A stretch of DNA of 53,023 nucleotides from Pseudomonadales bacterium (GCA_030749725.1 JASMJM010000109.1:1-53023); one strand, 5' to 3'; numbered from the stretch's first letter, positions 32,827 through 42,112 are shown. Program-made: numbers and translations. The notes: generated from the sequence alone by a model not told the origin.

Positions 32827-34296
32827 CTATGGAGGTGAAGATGCTGAGACAGTGCTTGCCAGCTTGTTCTTCTGCTTCTCCAGTCCCTCTTCGAGACCAC
32901 ACGGATATCTTTGTGATCCGCTCCTGACGCTTTCATCGATACCAAGCAGTTGAGTGCCTGCCTGTCGTTGGATCTCTGCCAGCTCTGGCATCTTGTACAC
33001 CGACCGGCCAGCGCGGAATACCGGCACCAGCAGCTCCTCGTACTGGTCGTTGACGCGCATGGTCATGTTTCCCTCGCCGCCCAGAAAATCCACGATAGTA
33101 GCTGCATCCGGTACAAGCAGCCTGTCGTCGTAGATCATATCTGCGACGAAGCTTTGCTGCCTGCTGTATCGTCTGACCTGCAGAATACCGGGGATGGAAG
33201 ATTTGCTGTTGTCCTCCGATAGCTTCATCTTGTACTGCCAGGCCTCTCCTGGCTGACGGATTGCCGCCAGCTTGTACACGCCGCCGAGGGCAGGTTCGTC
33301 ATAGGCGGTCACCAATCTCGTGCCGACGCCCCAGACGGCAATGGGAGCGCCTCGCTGCTTCAGTTGGGCAATGGCATGTTCGTCCAGATCGTTGCTGGCG
33401 ACGATGACGGCGTCCTTGAAATCAGCGTCATCCAGTAGTTTCCTGGCTTCGATACTCAGTTCAGCAAGATCGCCCGAGTCCAGTCGAATGCCGACCATTT
33501 CATAGCCGGTCTTGCGAAGCTGCCGACCTTGGGCAATGGCGTTCTTGACCCCTGCAAGGCTGTCATAGGTGTCCACCAGAAACACACAGTTGTTGGGCAT
33601 CGCCTCGGCATAGGCCTTGAATGCAGTCGGTTCGTCCGCAAACGCCATAATCCAGCTGTGGGCGTGTGTACCCCTGACCGGAATTCCCAGCAGACGCCCT
33701 GCGAGGACGTTAGAGGTGGCGGCACAACCCCCAATATAAGCTGCCCGCGAGGCGCTGATCGATCCATCGATGCCCTGCGCACGACGCAGGCCAAAATCCA
33801 GGACCTGGTCCCCTTTAGCAACCTGGCAGATGCGAGCAGCTTTGGTAGCGATCAGCGTCTGAAAATTGATCATGTTGAGTAGCGGTGTCTCCAGCAGTTG
33901 GCAGGCGAGCAACGGGCCCGTCACCCTCAGCAACGGTTCCTGTGGGAATACCACGGTACCTTCAGGGATTGCGTCGATCTCGATCTTGAGGTCCAGATTG
34001 CGCAGATAGGCAAAGAACGGTTCCTCAAACAGGGCTTTGCCGTCGTTCCCCGTGAGCGTACGCAGGTAGGTTATGTCCTCTTCGTCAAAGGCAAACGACT
34101 GTAGAAAGTCGATGACATACTCCAAACCGGCGCAGATGGCATATCCGCCCGCGAATGGGTTACGACGGAAGAACAGGTGAAATACCGCTTCATCGTCGGC
34201 CCGACCACGCTGCCAATATCCATATGCCATCGTCAGCTGATACAGATCCGTCAGCAGAGCCAGTGATGGTCGGTACAGGTCAGTGACAATACTCAT
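32827..34296 (-). CDS. pncB: Nicotinate phosphoribosyltransferase
   Basis: About 489 residues. It joins nicotinate with PRPP to make nicotinate mononucleotide. Family motifs are LLTDLYQLTMAYGYW at the start, DFGLRRAQGIDGSI, IPVRGTHAHSW with the phosphorylated His, and VGIRLDSGDLAELS for PRPP. The ATG at 34296 is chosen because a GAGGG sequence lies just before it. First gene of the NAD salvage operon; a palindrome lies 16 bp upstream. Confidence 0.96.
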   Translation of the reverse strand: MSIVTDLYRPSLALLTDLYQLTMAYGYWQRGRADDEAVFHLFFRRNPFAGGYAICAGLEYVIDFLQSFAFDEEDITYLRTLTGNDGKALFEEPFFAYLRNLDLKIEIDAIPEGTVVFPQEPLLRVTGPLLACQLLETPLLNMINFQTLIATKAARICQVAKGDQVLDFGLRRAQGIDGSISASRAAYIGGCAATSNVLAGRLLGIPVRGTHAHSWIMAFADEPTAFKAYAEAMPNNCVFLVDTYDSLAGVKNAIAQGRQLRKTGYEMVGIRLDSGDLAELSIEARKLLDDADFKDAVIVASNDLDEHAIAQLKQRGAPIAVWGVGTRLVTAYDEPALGGVYKLAAIRQPGEAWQYKMKLSEDNSKSSIPGILQVRRYSRQQSFVADMIYDDRLLVPDAATIVDFLGGEGNMTMRVNDQYEELLVPVFRAGRSVYKMPELAEIQRQAGTQLLGIDESVRSGSQRYPCGLEEGLEKQKNKLASTVSASSPP

Positions 34297-34311
34297 CCTC
34301 AACCCTCGGTT

Positions 34312-34334
34312 CTTAGTGTAGATTAGACACTAAG
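34312..34334. promoter_or_regulatory. NrtR operator candidate
   Basis: Perfect inverted repeat with 8-bp arms (CTTAGTGT and ACACTAAG) and a 7-bp spacer, directly upstream of pncB. NrtR sites are palindromes in this location, and the regulator gene is in the operon, so autoregulation is likely. Confidence 0.8.
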
Positions 34335-34462
34335 TAACTTGATTGCAAGAGGTCATTACCGACATTACTGAACGAGGCAAGTGAGAGCCAGATTGCTGGG
34401 GATCCTGGGTGGGATGGGCGATGGAGTTGGACTGATTGTACAGGTGGGACATGAGCTGGGTG

Positions 34463-34810
34463 TCAGCTTTTTTCTCCCACTTGTGAATCTGAGATATACG
34501 CTTTGAATTCGCCTGCGTCGAAAAACGACCCATGACAGGTGCGGCAGTACTCGTATTTCAGGTAGGGTTCCTCCTGTTCTACCTGATCGAGAATTGAGAA
34601 ACACTTGGGACATTCGACGAACACCATCTCATTGTATTCCGTACCGTCTTTCTCCACACCGATATCGATACTGCCTGCACCCTCGAGTCTCTTCAGATCC
34701 TCTTTCTCCAGACGATCGAACCACAGTCCCCGGCAGCGTAGGCACCGATCGATCTCGATGTCTTGAAATTCGACAACTTCCATACCAGCGCTGCATTTAG
34801 GACATTGCAT
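34463..34810 (-). CDS. zf-TFIIB-type zinc-ribbon protein
   Basis: A 115-residue protein with two zinc ribbons. The first uses CPKC (3 and 6) and CLRC (23 and 26) with GLWFD; the second uses CPKC and CRTC with GSFFD. This is the zf-TFIIB family, small zinc-binding proteins of unclear role in bacteria. It stands alone between the NAD operon and the ceramidase-like operon. No DNA-binding domain is added. Confidence 0.85.
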   Translation of the reverse strand: MQCPKCSAGMEVVEFQDIEIDRCLRCRGLWFDRLEKEDLKRLEGAGSIDIGVEKDGTEYNEMVFVECPKCFSILDQVEQEEPYLKYEYCRTCHGSFFDAGEFKAYISDSQVGEKS

Positions 34811-34886
34811 ACCAATCTCACAAGGTCACATCAGAGACTATTATTTTGGCTGTATCTGGTTTTGTCAACACTCGTTAGTCGCCCCC

Positions 34887-36152
34887 CTATGCAAACAGAC
34901 TGGTGAGCTCAGCCACGGCTGTGTCGATCAATGTACTACCGAGCGTCGGTCCGTAGAAACACATGCCTGCCTCGTAGCCACCTTTGGCATACTCTTGCGG
35001 TGATGGGATGTAAGCAATGGTGTCGTTGGCAAGTCCCAAGATCAGTGGCAGCTCGATCCCCGCACGCGCACGCTGCTTAAAATCCACGCTCAATTCGGTC
35101 AGCATCTCACCGGGGATGGTGACCATGCCGACAGCATCGAGCCGGATCGACGTCATCTGAATGTGACTGGGATAACGTTTGCCGATCAGGTCCAAGGCGT
35201 CCCGTTGGCTGAGCCCTCTGCGAACGTATGGGCTTTCATCGTTGAGCTGAAAGGAGGGAAGCTCGATGGTGGTTGACCGGGTGGCCAGATGTTGCGGCGT
35301 TGCCGGCGTCAACGACTGCACGACATCTGTGACAGATTGAGCGATGCGCCCGCCGAATGCATCGACTTCCGCAAAGCCAAGCACGCCCGCCCCGCAATCG
35401 GGGGCAACATTACCCTCGGCACCATTTGCATACAGGCAGATCCCGCCTAACTGTTGCTCTACGCCGCGTTGCATCGCACCTGGCCAATCTCCGCTGATCA
35501 ACATGTTGTCTGCTCCGAGCACAGTACCGTGACCTGCCAGATTGACTAAGGTGGCAATGGTCGCGTCATCATCGCCAACAAGATGAACCACTGCCAGTTC
35601 ATCATCAACGACTTCATCAGCCTGCACAGGCGTTGTGAATGCACGTGTATCGTAACTGTACCCAGCTACGCGCCGATTGCGGACGGCACCTTTCACAATC
35701 ATCCGGCCACTCGCGCATCGCGCTGTCGCCAGTTGCGCATCCGCTTCTCTCAGACCCACGACGATATTGGCAACACACATTTCGTAATACGCCTCTACAA
35801 ACCAGTTGAACCTGCTTGGTAGAGCGCGCATGCGCGGTTCCAGCGCTGCCGGTGCGGAGTGACTGTGGCTGGCGGTCATCACCAGGTTATCAAGGGTGAG
35901 ACCGGCCACAGCGGCCCGGTCGACGACTTCCTCACGTAGGGTTGCATCGATCTGCAGGATATCCATGGTGATAATGGCGGCACGTATATCGCCCCGCTCC
36001 ATGAGCAGAATCTTTGCCTGGATGGCGTCATGTACACCCTCGGCATGCTTGGAACCCCTTGCGCCATAGCCATGCAGACGTACGTCGTATCGGGAAAGAT
36101 CCGGAGTGATATCCACTGCCTGAGCCGCCGCTCTGAATTGATCGTTAGCCAT
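34887..36152 (-). CDS. Neutral ceramidase-like protein lacking the nucleophilic Ser
   Basis: About 421 residues. It resembles the N-terminal domain of neutral/alkaline ceramidases (VDITPDLS, LHGYGARG, NLVMTASHSHS, a zinc-type His region). The C-terminal immunoglobulin-like domain of the about 650-residue enzymes is missing. The place where true ceramidases have GDVSPN reads GNVAPD, so the nucleophilic Ser is Ala. There is no signal peptide. True ceramidase activity is therefore doubtful; another amidase-like or carbohydrate-related role is possible. The ATG at 36152 is used; a GTG overlapping the DegT stop is an alternative. Last gene of a three-gene operon. Confidence 0.75.
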   Translation of the reverse strand: MANDQFRAAAQAVDITPDLSRYDVRLHGYGARGSKHAEGVHDAIQAKILLMERGDIRAAIITMDILQIDATLREEVVDRAAVAGLTLDNLVMTASHSHSAPAALEPRMRALPSRFNWFVEAYYEMCVANIVVGLREADAQLATARCASGRMIVKGAVRNRRVAGYSYDTRAFTTPVQADEVVDDELAVVHLVGDDDATIATLVNLAGHGTVLGADNMLISGDWPGAMQRGVEQQLGGICLYANGAEGNVAPDCGAGVLGFAEVDAFGGRIAQSVTDVVQSLTPATPQHLATRSTTIELPSFQLNDESPYVRRGLSQRDALDLIGKRYPSHIQMTSIRLDAVGMVTIPGEMLTELSVDFKQRARAGIELPLILGLANDTIAYIPSPQEYAKGGYEAGMCFYGPTLGSTLIDTAVAELTSLFA

Positions 36153-36163
36153 CTTTCGTTCTC

Positions 36164-37429
36164 TCACTTGGCTGAGCCGCCACGCAACTCATCCAGATTG
36201 TTGATCACTTTTTCTATCGCGTCTGCGATATCGTCGGTATCCTTTAGGGAACCAAGGAATACTTCGTGGGGAATCCAGACATTTTCGTGGTAAGCGGCTC
36301 GTTCAGATTCGGGGCAGAGCACCTCACGATAGTCCACCGTACCTTCCAGATGATCCTGAAAGAGTGGCACGCCCGCCTCACTGAGCGGGAACAACGGGTT
36401 CTTATAGACAGGCTGGTACATGGAACCACTGCATGGAATGCCCTCGGCCCGGAGTGCCTTGGTGAAGAGACTTAAGGATACGCCTTCATGCTGGTCTTCG
36501 AGATACTTGAAGATATATGCGTAGCCACTGCGACGAGTCTCGCGCGCATCGATGCGCAATACCTCGACCCCCGCAAGATCCCCGAGGCGCGAATGCAGCC
36601 TTGCTTTGTTACGCTCCCTTACGGGCGCTTGCTCCTCGACCATGCGCACAAACTGACTGTGTAGCAGAGCGGCCTGGAATTCGGTCAAGCGCATACTCCA
36701 GCCTAGAGCCTGGCGCCTGATGGGGTCCATCGGCCCGAGTCGACCGGAATTGATGAAGTAGCGGGCCTTTTCTGCCAGCTCTGCATCGTTGGTAGAGATT
36801 GCTCCCCCTTCTCCTGCCGTTAGCAGTTTTGAAGCCTGGAAGCTGAATGCCGCACAGGTGCTGCTGCTGCCAATCCCCTTGCCATCCCAGGCTCCGCCGT
36901 GCATATGTGCACAGTCCTCGACAACCAGGAGATCTTTGCGGTCGGCAAAATCATCAATCCAGCTCATGTTTGCCATGCGGCTGCCGAGATGCACCGGCAG
37001 TATACCGCGGGTGCGGTTGGTGGTGGCGGCCTCGATGCCGCCGCTTCCGGTTGTCTTGATGCAGTAGGTGGTTGGATCGACATCCACAAATACGGGTGTC
37101 GCACCCACTAGCAGAATGGCGCTGGCACTGGCAATGAAGGTCAGGGCGGGTACGATCACCTCGTCGCCCGGGCCGATACCGGCGCCCCGTAGAGCCACCA
37201 TCAGCGCATCCGTGCCGCTGGCCAGCGTGACAGCGTGAGCACTGTCGTGATAGGCGGCGAATTCCTGCTCGAATTGAGCGGCCCGCGGCGACGGGGGAGG
37301 GTAGCCACCCCAATGTCCGGAGTCGAGAGTTGCCGTTAACGCTTCCTTGTCTGCATCTCCCCACTGGGGCCAGCTTGGGAAGGGATCCTGACGCAGGCGT
37401 GGACCTCCGCTGACTGCCAGTTGTGCCAT
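36164..37429 (-). CDS. DegT/DnrJ/EryC1/StrS-family aminotransferase
   Basis: A 421-residue PLP enzyme of the sugar aminotransferase family. The PLP Lys is in SFQASKLLTAGEGG and the nearby conserved text is VVEDCAHMHGG and TLASGTDALMVAL. Members transfer an amino group to keto-sugars or dehydrate such sugars, usually for glycan, antibiotic or cyclitol synthesis. It lies between an M20 amidohydrolase and a ceramidase-like protein; together they may handle an amino-sugar or aminocyclitol, but no glycosyltransferase is near. Confidence 0.9.
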   Translation of the reverse strand: MAQLAVSGGPRLRQDPFPSWPQWGDADKEALTATLDSGHWGGYPPPSPRAAQFEQEFAAYHDSAHAVTLASGTDALMVALRGAGIGPGDEVIVPALTFIASASAILLVGATPVFVDVDPTTYCIKTTGSGGIEAATTNRTRGILPVHLGSRMANMSWIDDFADRKDLLVVEDCAHMHGGAWDGKGIGSSSTCAAFSFQASKLLTAGEGGAISTNDAELAEKARYFINSGRLGPMDPIRRQALGWSMRLTEFQAALLHSQFVRMVEEQAPVRERNKARLHSRLGDLAGVEVLRIDARETRRSGYAYIFKYLEDQHEGVSLSLFTKALRAEGIPCSGSMYQPVYKNPLFPLSEAGVPLFQDHLEGTVDYREVLCPESERAAYHENVWIPHEVFLGSLKDTDDIADAIEKVINNLDELRGGSAK

Positions 37430-37461
37430 GCTATCGTGCGCCTCTCAGTTGTCTCTTACCG

Positions 37462-38649
37462 CTAGGCATCCTGCGGACCCTCTCTAACGAGGCGGCGTTC
37501 CACCAGGCGGGCATAGTAACTGGCTCCCAGTGCCAGGATTTCATCGTTGAACTCATAGCCGGGATTGTGTACACCTTGAGAGCCTGCGTGGTCGCCATTG
37601 CCGATATTAATGTAAGCCCCGGGACAGTTATCCAACATATAAGAGAAGTCCTCCGACGCCATGATCAGGGGAAAGTCGCGATGAATGTTCTCCTGCCCAA
37701 CGAGTTCGGCAGCGGTGTCTGCGGCGAAGTCAGCTTCCTCCGGCTGGTTGACCAGGGGTAGGAATCGGATGCGAAAGTCCAGTTCAGCCGTCGCGCCAAA
37801 TCCGGCAGCGATGCTCTTGGCCAACTTTCCCATTCTCTCTTCCGCCATCGCCAGAACGGTCTTGGAAAACGCTCTAACGGTGCCGCTCAGTACGGCTGTT
37901 TGGGGAATGACATTGTAGGCATCGCCACTGTGAATCTGGGTAACGCTGATAACCAGGGGTTGGGTCGGCGCCACATTACGGGACACGATCGTCTGCAACC
38001 CCGTGGTGATGTGTGCAGCGGCGATGACCGGATCGATGCTGGCACTCGGGTGGGCTCCGTGCGCCCCTTTGCCATCCACGTGAATGTCGAAATAGGCGCC
38101 CCCGGCCATCATCGGTCCGGACAGGATGGCGAACTTGCCCACCGGCATACCGGGACTGTTGTGCATGCCAAAAACCGCTTCCATCGGGAACTGCTCGAGC
38201 AAGCCATCCAAGAGCATGGCCTCTGCTCCACCCAGGCCCTCTTCTGCGGGCTGGAAGATGAAACGCACGCAGCCGTCGAAGTTCTTGCTTTCCGCAAGGT
38301 AGCGGGCTGCCGCCAGCAGCATGACCGTGTGGCCGTCGTGGCCGCAGGCGTGCATCTTGCCCGGGTACTTGGAGCGGTGCCCGAATTGATTGGATTCGAG
38401 GATCGGCAGGGCATCCATATCCGCCCGCAGACCGATCGACTGGTGGCTGTTGCCGACCTGGAGTGTAGCGACCACACCGGTCTTGCCCAGTCCGCGTTGC
38501 ACGTCCAGCCCGAACGATTGCAGCTTTTCCGCGACCAACTTGGCGGTCCGTTCCTCTTCAAAACCCAGTTCCGGATGGGCATGAATATCCCGTCGCCACT
38601 TGGTCAGCTCGTCTTGAAAATCTGCGATGGATTGGATGACGTTCATCAT
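37462..38649 (-). CDS. M20-family amidohydrolase (hippurate hydrolase type)
   Basis: About 395 residues. Metal-site motifs are HACGHDGHT, a Glu pair in QPAEEGLGG, and MHN; ASEDFSYML is near the end. This is the M20D aminoacylase/IAA-amino acid hydrolase group, which splits N-acyl or N-aryl amino acids. The ATG at 38649 or 38646 starts the usual QDELTKWRRDIHAHPELGFEE. The longer frame to 38775 is not supported. First gene of an operon with the aminotransferase and the ceramidase-like gene (32 bp gap). Confidence 0.92.
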   Translation of the reverse strand: MMNVIQSIADFQDELTKWRRDIHAHPELGFEEERTAKLVAEKLQSFGLDVQRGLGKTGVVATLQVGNSHQSIGLRADMDALPILESNQFGHRSKYPGKMHACGHDGHTVMLLAAARYLAESKNFDGCVRFIFQPAEEGLGGAEAMLLDGLLEQFPMEAVFGMHNSPGMPVGKFAILSGPMMAGGAYFDIHVDGKGAHGAHPSASIDPVIAAAHITTGLQTIVSRNVAPTQPLVISVTQIHSGDAYNVIPQTAVLSGTVRAFSKTVLAMAEERMGKLAKSIAAGFGATAELDFRIRFLPLVNQPEEADFAADTAAELVGQENIHRDFPLIMASEDFSYMLDNCPGAYINIGNGDHAGSQGVHNPGYEFNDEILALGASYYARLVERRLVREGPQDA

Positions 38650-38923
38650 GCCAGGGGCGCACGTGCAATAGAAACCATCACCGTGCCGTCTTGGCCTCCG
38701 GCGGGTACGGCAGAACGCGGTCTGGGTGCAGTCACGAGTTGGCTCTCCATCAGGGCGTGCTGGAATTGTAACCACTGGGAACGATGTCGTACAGACGATT
38801 CAGTGCAGCAGGTGACGCAGGCCCTGAATCGAAACGAGTCGTGTCGTTCAGCGGATATTCAGTTAGCATCGTGCATAAAGCAGCATACTGTCTATTCATC
38901 CGTGTATTGGGAGATCTTTGCTA

Positions 38924-39130
38924 ATGAATGTGATGCGATCCATAGGTTTGGTTGTTATCTTCTCGCTGGTGCTCACTGCCTGTTCCATTGGTGGCGGAGG
39001 TAAGACCACCATCATTCGCCCAACGATCGGTCAGGAGTTGGTGGATCTGGAGAAGGCGGCGGAATCAGGCGCCATATCGGAACAGGAATATAGCAATCTG
39101 CGAAGGAAGATTCTGAGGCGACGAAGGTAA
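38924..39130 (+). CDS. Small SHOCT-domain lipoprotein
   Basis: 68 residues. The signal peptide ends in LTAC, a lipobox. The C-terminal half (LEKAAESGAISEQEYSNLRRKIL) is a SHOCT-like domain, a short helical motif found at the ends of many proteins with unknown role, possibly for oligomer formation. The start at 38924 has GGGAG upstream; further in-frame starts lie close by. It is divergent from the M20 operon. Confidence 0.75.
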   Translation: MNVMRSIGLVVIFSLVLTACSIGGGGKTTIIRPTIGQELVDLEKAAESGAISEQEYSNLRRKILRRRR

Positions 39131-39196
39131 TCCCTTGAGACGCGCAGCGCCGCAGCGCCACCGGTCGGGCATAAGAACCAGCTCCCACCCACTGGC

Positions 39197-40645
39197 TCAG
39201 ACCAGATCGGCCTGCGTATACCGTTTCTCCAGCGCTCGACGGTAGACGAACTGGGATGCGATCAGCAGTGCCGCCGACAGGACCATCTCAGTGAGGGTCA
39301 GCACGGACGGCAGGAGGAACGACCAGGCCAGCACCACCGTGACGAATGCGGTCATTCCCATGATCAGAAGGAACGCTGCGCCGTATTGCTTGGTGAAATT
39401 GGATGTCAAGGAGAGCACCGCTGCATACTGGGCACTGGGCAACAGGATGAGGGTCCCCAGCAACGGTCGAACGAAGAACGGAATGAAATCCATGCGCAAA
39501 GGGTAGTCTGCGAGCCAGCCGGCCAGGTGGCCGACGATAAGGAAACTCGCGGCCATCAACACTGCGAAGGTGGCGCCGAGCGCCAGGCTTGCACGATGGG
39601 CGATCTGTGATCGCTGCCTGCGAGCCAGCGGGTAGAGCAGTTTCGACCGGAGCGCCAAAGGTGTTGCGAAGACAATTCCGGCACCCATGGCTGCAATCCA
39701 TAGGGACACCGCAACGTAAGGTGGACGGTCACCGATCGCGGCCAGATAGGGCGGTCTGAACAGAGCGTCATAGGTGATCTTGCCGATCATCTCAAGCAGC
39801 GGAACCGAACGTGGCTCGAGCAGCGTGTGCAGCACGATCAGGCAGAACAGGAGCCCGAGCCTGGAAATGGAGCGCAGCGCGACTTTCACAGGCTGCGGGC
39901 CGTAGCTCTCATACGCGGCTGCACGGACCCATGACCAGATGCTGTGATCGAATCCTGCAGGCAGTTCATCGACGTGCGTGTGGGTTGCCGTCACGAGCTT
40001 GAGCCGCTCCATGCGCAGACTGGCGTTCAGCGAAAATGCCCCGGCCATCGGCGAAGTGGGAATAGACGGCATGCCGCGAAAGACACTGAGGCCGAAGAGC
40101 TGTTGCATGCAGAGGCCGGTAAGTACTGCGGTTAGCGATACCGACGTCAACAAATAGGTATCGATGAGACGAGCCATGTGTCCCGATTCGAAGACTACCA
40201 ACAGAGCCAGCAGAGAACTGGCGAAACCCAGCCATCGCGATGCGGGGTGAACGGACACTGCCCCCAGGTAGAAGGAGGCGGTGCCGAATCCCGTGAGCAG
40301 GACGAGGTTTTGAGTGACGTCGCCCGAGAGTGTCAAGGCGACTACGACCATGGACAGCGTGAGTGCACAAGCGAGGAAACCGAGTGCCGTCCTCGAGCGC
40401 ACTCCGGGCAGGGTCCAGGCAAACGAGCTGCTTTGAAACTCACGCAACGCCATGCCCGCGAGAGTGCCAGCGACGAATGGGTAGCCAAAGCAGACCAGGA
40501 GCGCATAGTCCGACGCTATCAACACGGGCACGTCCGGTTCTTGAACGCCGACGACGGCAATGGTCACCACGATGACCGCGAGCGCCCCCCACAAGAAAGT
40601 AGCAGGGCGGGCAATCAGGCTGGTGAACGCCAGCAGGCTCCTCAT
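39197..40645 (-). CDS. ABC transporter membrane protein
   Basis: About 482 residues with at least ten hydrophobic segments, for example PATFLWGALAVIVVTIAVVG, ALLVCFGYPFVAGTLAGMA and ALTLSMVVVALTL. It overlaps the ATPase gene by 4 bp (ATGA), so translation is coupled. It has no recognised substrate signature. Taken with the YtrA-type regulator it fits the regulator-ATPase-permease cassettes that handle antimicrobial peptides or lipids. Confidence 0.85.
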   Translation of the reverse strand: MRSLLAFTSLIARPATFLWGALAVIVVTIAVVGVQEPDVPVLIASDYALLVCFGYPFVAGTLAGMALREFQSSSFAWTLPGVRSRTALGFLACALTLSMVVVALTLSGDVTQNLVLLTGFGTASFYLGAVSVHPASRWLGFASSLLALLVVFESGHMARLIDTYLLTSVSLTAVLTGLCMQQLFGLSVFRGMPSIPTSPMAGAFSLNASLRMERLKLVTATHTHVDELPAGFDHSIWSWVRAAAYESYGPQPVKVALRSISRLGLLFCLIVLHTLLEPRSVPLLEMIGKITYDALFRPPYLAAIGDRPPYVAVSLWIAAMGAGIVFATPLALRSKLLYPLARRQRSQIAHRASLALGATFAVLMAASFLIVGHLAGWLADYPLRMDFIPFFVRPLLGTLILLPSAQYAAVLSLTSNFTKQYGAAFLLIMGMTAFVTVVLAWSFLLPSVLTLTEMVLSAALLIASQFVYRRALEKRYTQADLV

Positions 40646-41529
40646 GCTTGGTCGCCCCCTATCAATACGGGGAATAGCTGCTCCAGATTGAGCGCTCGAA
40701 CCACCAGTTCGCAAGAGTAGGCGGCTCTGAAAGATTCCGCGTCGGCGCCATCGGAACGCACGATGACTCTGGCCTCACGCCCGTTCACTTCCTGCTCTAC
40801 AACGAACGATTCCGTGAAGCTTGCCGGCAGCTTGCCGTCCTGCTTCGTGACGTGCCATTCGGCGTAGCGTTCCTTCAGCTCATCCAGGGCTTCGTCGGTC
40901 ATGACACGTCCATGGTTCAGGCACACCACCCAATCGACGATTCGCTCAACGTCACGCAGCACGTGACTCGAGATGACGATGGTGGCGTCATCCTCGCGCG
41001 TCACCTCGAGCAGGAACTCCAGCATGAGTGAGCGAGCGATCGGATCGAGATTGCTGACCGGCTCATCCAGAATGAGTAACTCCGGGTGGTGACATACGGC
41101 GAGCACGACAGCCAGCTTCTGTACGTCGCCGGTCGAGAGTGCACCGACCTGCATGTTTCCATCGAGCTCCAATTCATCGAGCAGCCGCGACTCGCGTTCA
41201 CTATCCCACCGTTTATAGAAACCTCGGACATAGCTGATGTGTTGGCTGACCGTCATCCAGTCGAGAAGTCGGATCTCCTGTGGCACAAAACCGATCCGCT
41301 CGAATTCGTCGCGTCGTAAGTCGCTGGTTGTCCGGCCTAGTGTCTCCGCGATTCCTGCAGTGGGCAGCAACTGTCCAACGACATGCCTAAGTAGCGTCGT
41401 CTTGCCACTGCCGTTTCGTCCCAGAAGACCGACCAGCGATGACTTGCCAATCGTGAGCGTGACGTCGTCAAGTACTGCGACCTGCTCAAATCTCTTGGTG
41501 AGACCTGCGAATTCGATTGCGTAGTTCAT
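40642..41529 (-). CDS. ABC transporter ATP-binding protein
   Basis: About 295 residues with Walker A (GRNGSGKTT), Q-loop (VPQE), a slightly changed signature (LSTGDVQKL in place of LSGGQ), Walker B (LLILDEPVSNLD) and the switch His (SSHV). A C-terminal extension of about 80 residues follows. Start at ATG 41529 with AGGAG upstream; a GTG 6 bp before it overlaps the regulator stop. It forms a transporter with the following permease. Confidence 0.93.
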   Translation of the reverse strand: MNYAIEFAGLTKRFEQVAVLDDVTLTIGKSSLVGLLGRNGSGKTTLLRHVVGQLLPTAGIAETLGRTTSDLRRDEFERIGFVPQEIRLLDWMTVSQHISYVRGFYKRWDSERESRLLDELELDGNMQVGALSTGDVQKLAVVLAVCHHPELLILDEPVSNLDPIARSLMLEFLLEVTREDDATIVISSHVLRDVERIVDWVVCLNHGRVMTDEALDELKERYAEWHVTKQDGKLPASFTESFVVEQEVNGREARVIVRSDGADAESFRAAYSCELVVRALNLEQLFPVLIGGDQA

Positions 41530-41531
41530 GA

Positions 41532-41912
41532 TCACTCCTGTGAATCCTCGAGCAGTTTTCGAAACAGCTCAGTGGCGTGTCGGCTGGCGACGCCAAGCTG
41601 TCGAGTCATGGTAACGATGGGACCAAGCGCCGTGCGCAGCGCCTCCAACTTGCTCGCCTGCACTTGCTCGGCCGCCCTCGCTCTGACGACCAATGGCAAG
41701 CCGCGCCGCCGATCCAACAGGCCCTCGGCCTCAAGCAGGCTGAATGCCTTGCTGATGGTCATGGGGGTGACGCCCAACTCTGCCGACAGACTGCGGGTCG
41801 ATGGAATCGCGTCTCCCGGCTCTAACATGCCGGTCGAGATATGGAACCGAACCTGGTCCATGATCTGGCGGTAAACCGGTACGCCACTACTGGTGTCGAC
41901 GGCTATTAACAT
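41532..41912 (-). CDS. GntR-family regulator, YtrA type
   Basis: About 126 residues. The N-terminal winged helix has VPVYRQIMDQVRFHISTGML and SLSAELGVTPMTISKAFSLL. Only a short helical region follows, as in the YtrA subfamily, which regulates linked ABC transporter genes. The ATG at 41912 is used; the longer frame would begin within the operators. It probably represses its own operon from two matching 22-bp sites. Confidence 0.9.
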   Translation of the reverse strand: MLIAVDTSSGVPVYRQIMDQVRFHISTGMLEPGDAIPSTRSLSAELGVTPMTISKAFSLLEAEGLLDRRRGLPLVVRARAAEQVQASKLEALRTALGPIVTMTRQLGVASRHATELFRKLLEDSQE

Positions 41913-41927
41913 GGTCAGCCCGTACAC

Positions 41928-41949
41928 GTGTATAAGTTGAGTGATACAC
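41928..41949. promoter_or_regulatory. YtrA-type operator, copy near the start codon
   Basis: A 22-bp site with arms GTGTAT and ATACAC around a 10-bp centre. The same arms recur at 41975. It lies just downstream of the predicted promoter of the GntR-ABC operon. Confidence 0.72.
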
Positions 41950-41958
41950 CTACAGCAC

Positions 41959-41987
41959 AAGATAGCGCTCGCTAGTGTATAAGTCAA
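41959..41987 (-). promoter_or_regulatory. Promoter of the GntR-ABC operon
   Basis: On the minus strand, TTGACT (41987-41982) and TATCTT (41964-41959) are 17 bp apart. The upstream operator copy covers the -35, so the regulator would block polymerase. Confidence 0.6.
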
Positions 41988-41996
41988 GTGATACAC
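41975..41996. promoter_or_regulatory. YtrA-type operator, upstream copy
   Basis: Same 22-bp pattern as at 41928, GTGTAT, ten bases, ATACAC, differing only in two central bases. The two copies start 47 bp apart. Confidence 0.72.
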
Positions 41997-42112
41997 ATGG
42001 CATTTGTAAGCAGCATCCAGTTCACGGATTTCATCTCGCTGTGCCTCTGCGAGCGACAGACTTTTGTCCCAAGGGGCCTCTTAATAGTCAGGTCCTAATG
42101 GAGAACAACGAC

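Noticed and set aside
37900-39003. Long plus-strand open frame of 367 codons
   Set aside because: It is antisense to the M20 amidohydrolase, has no family features and follows from the codon bias of the real gene.
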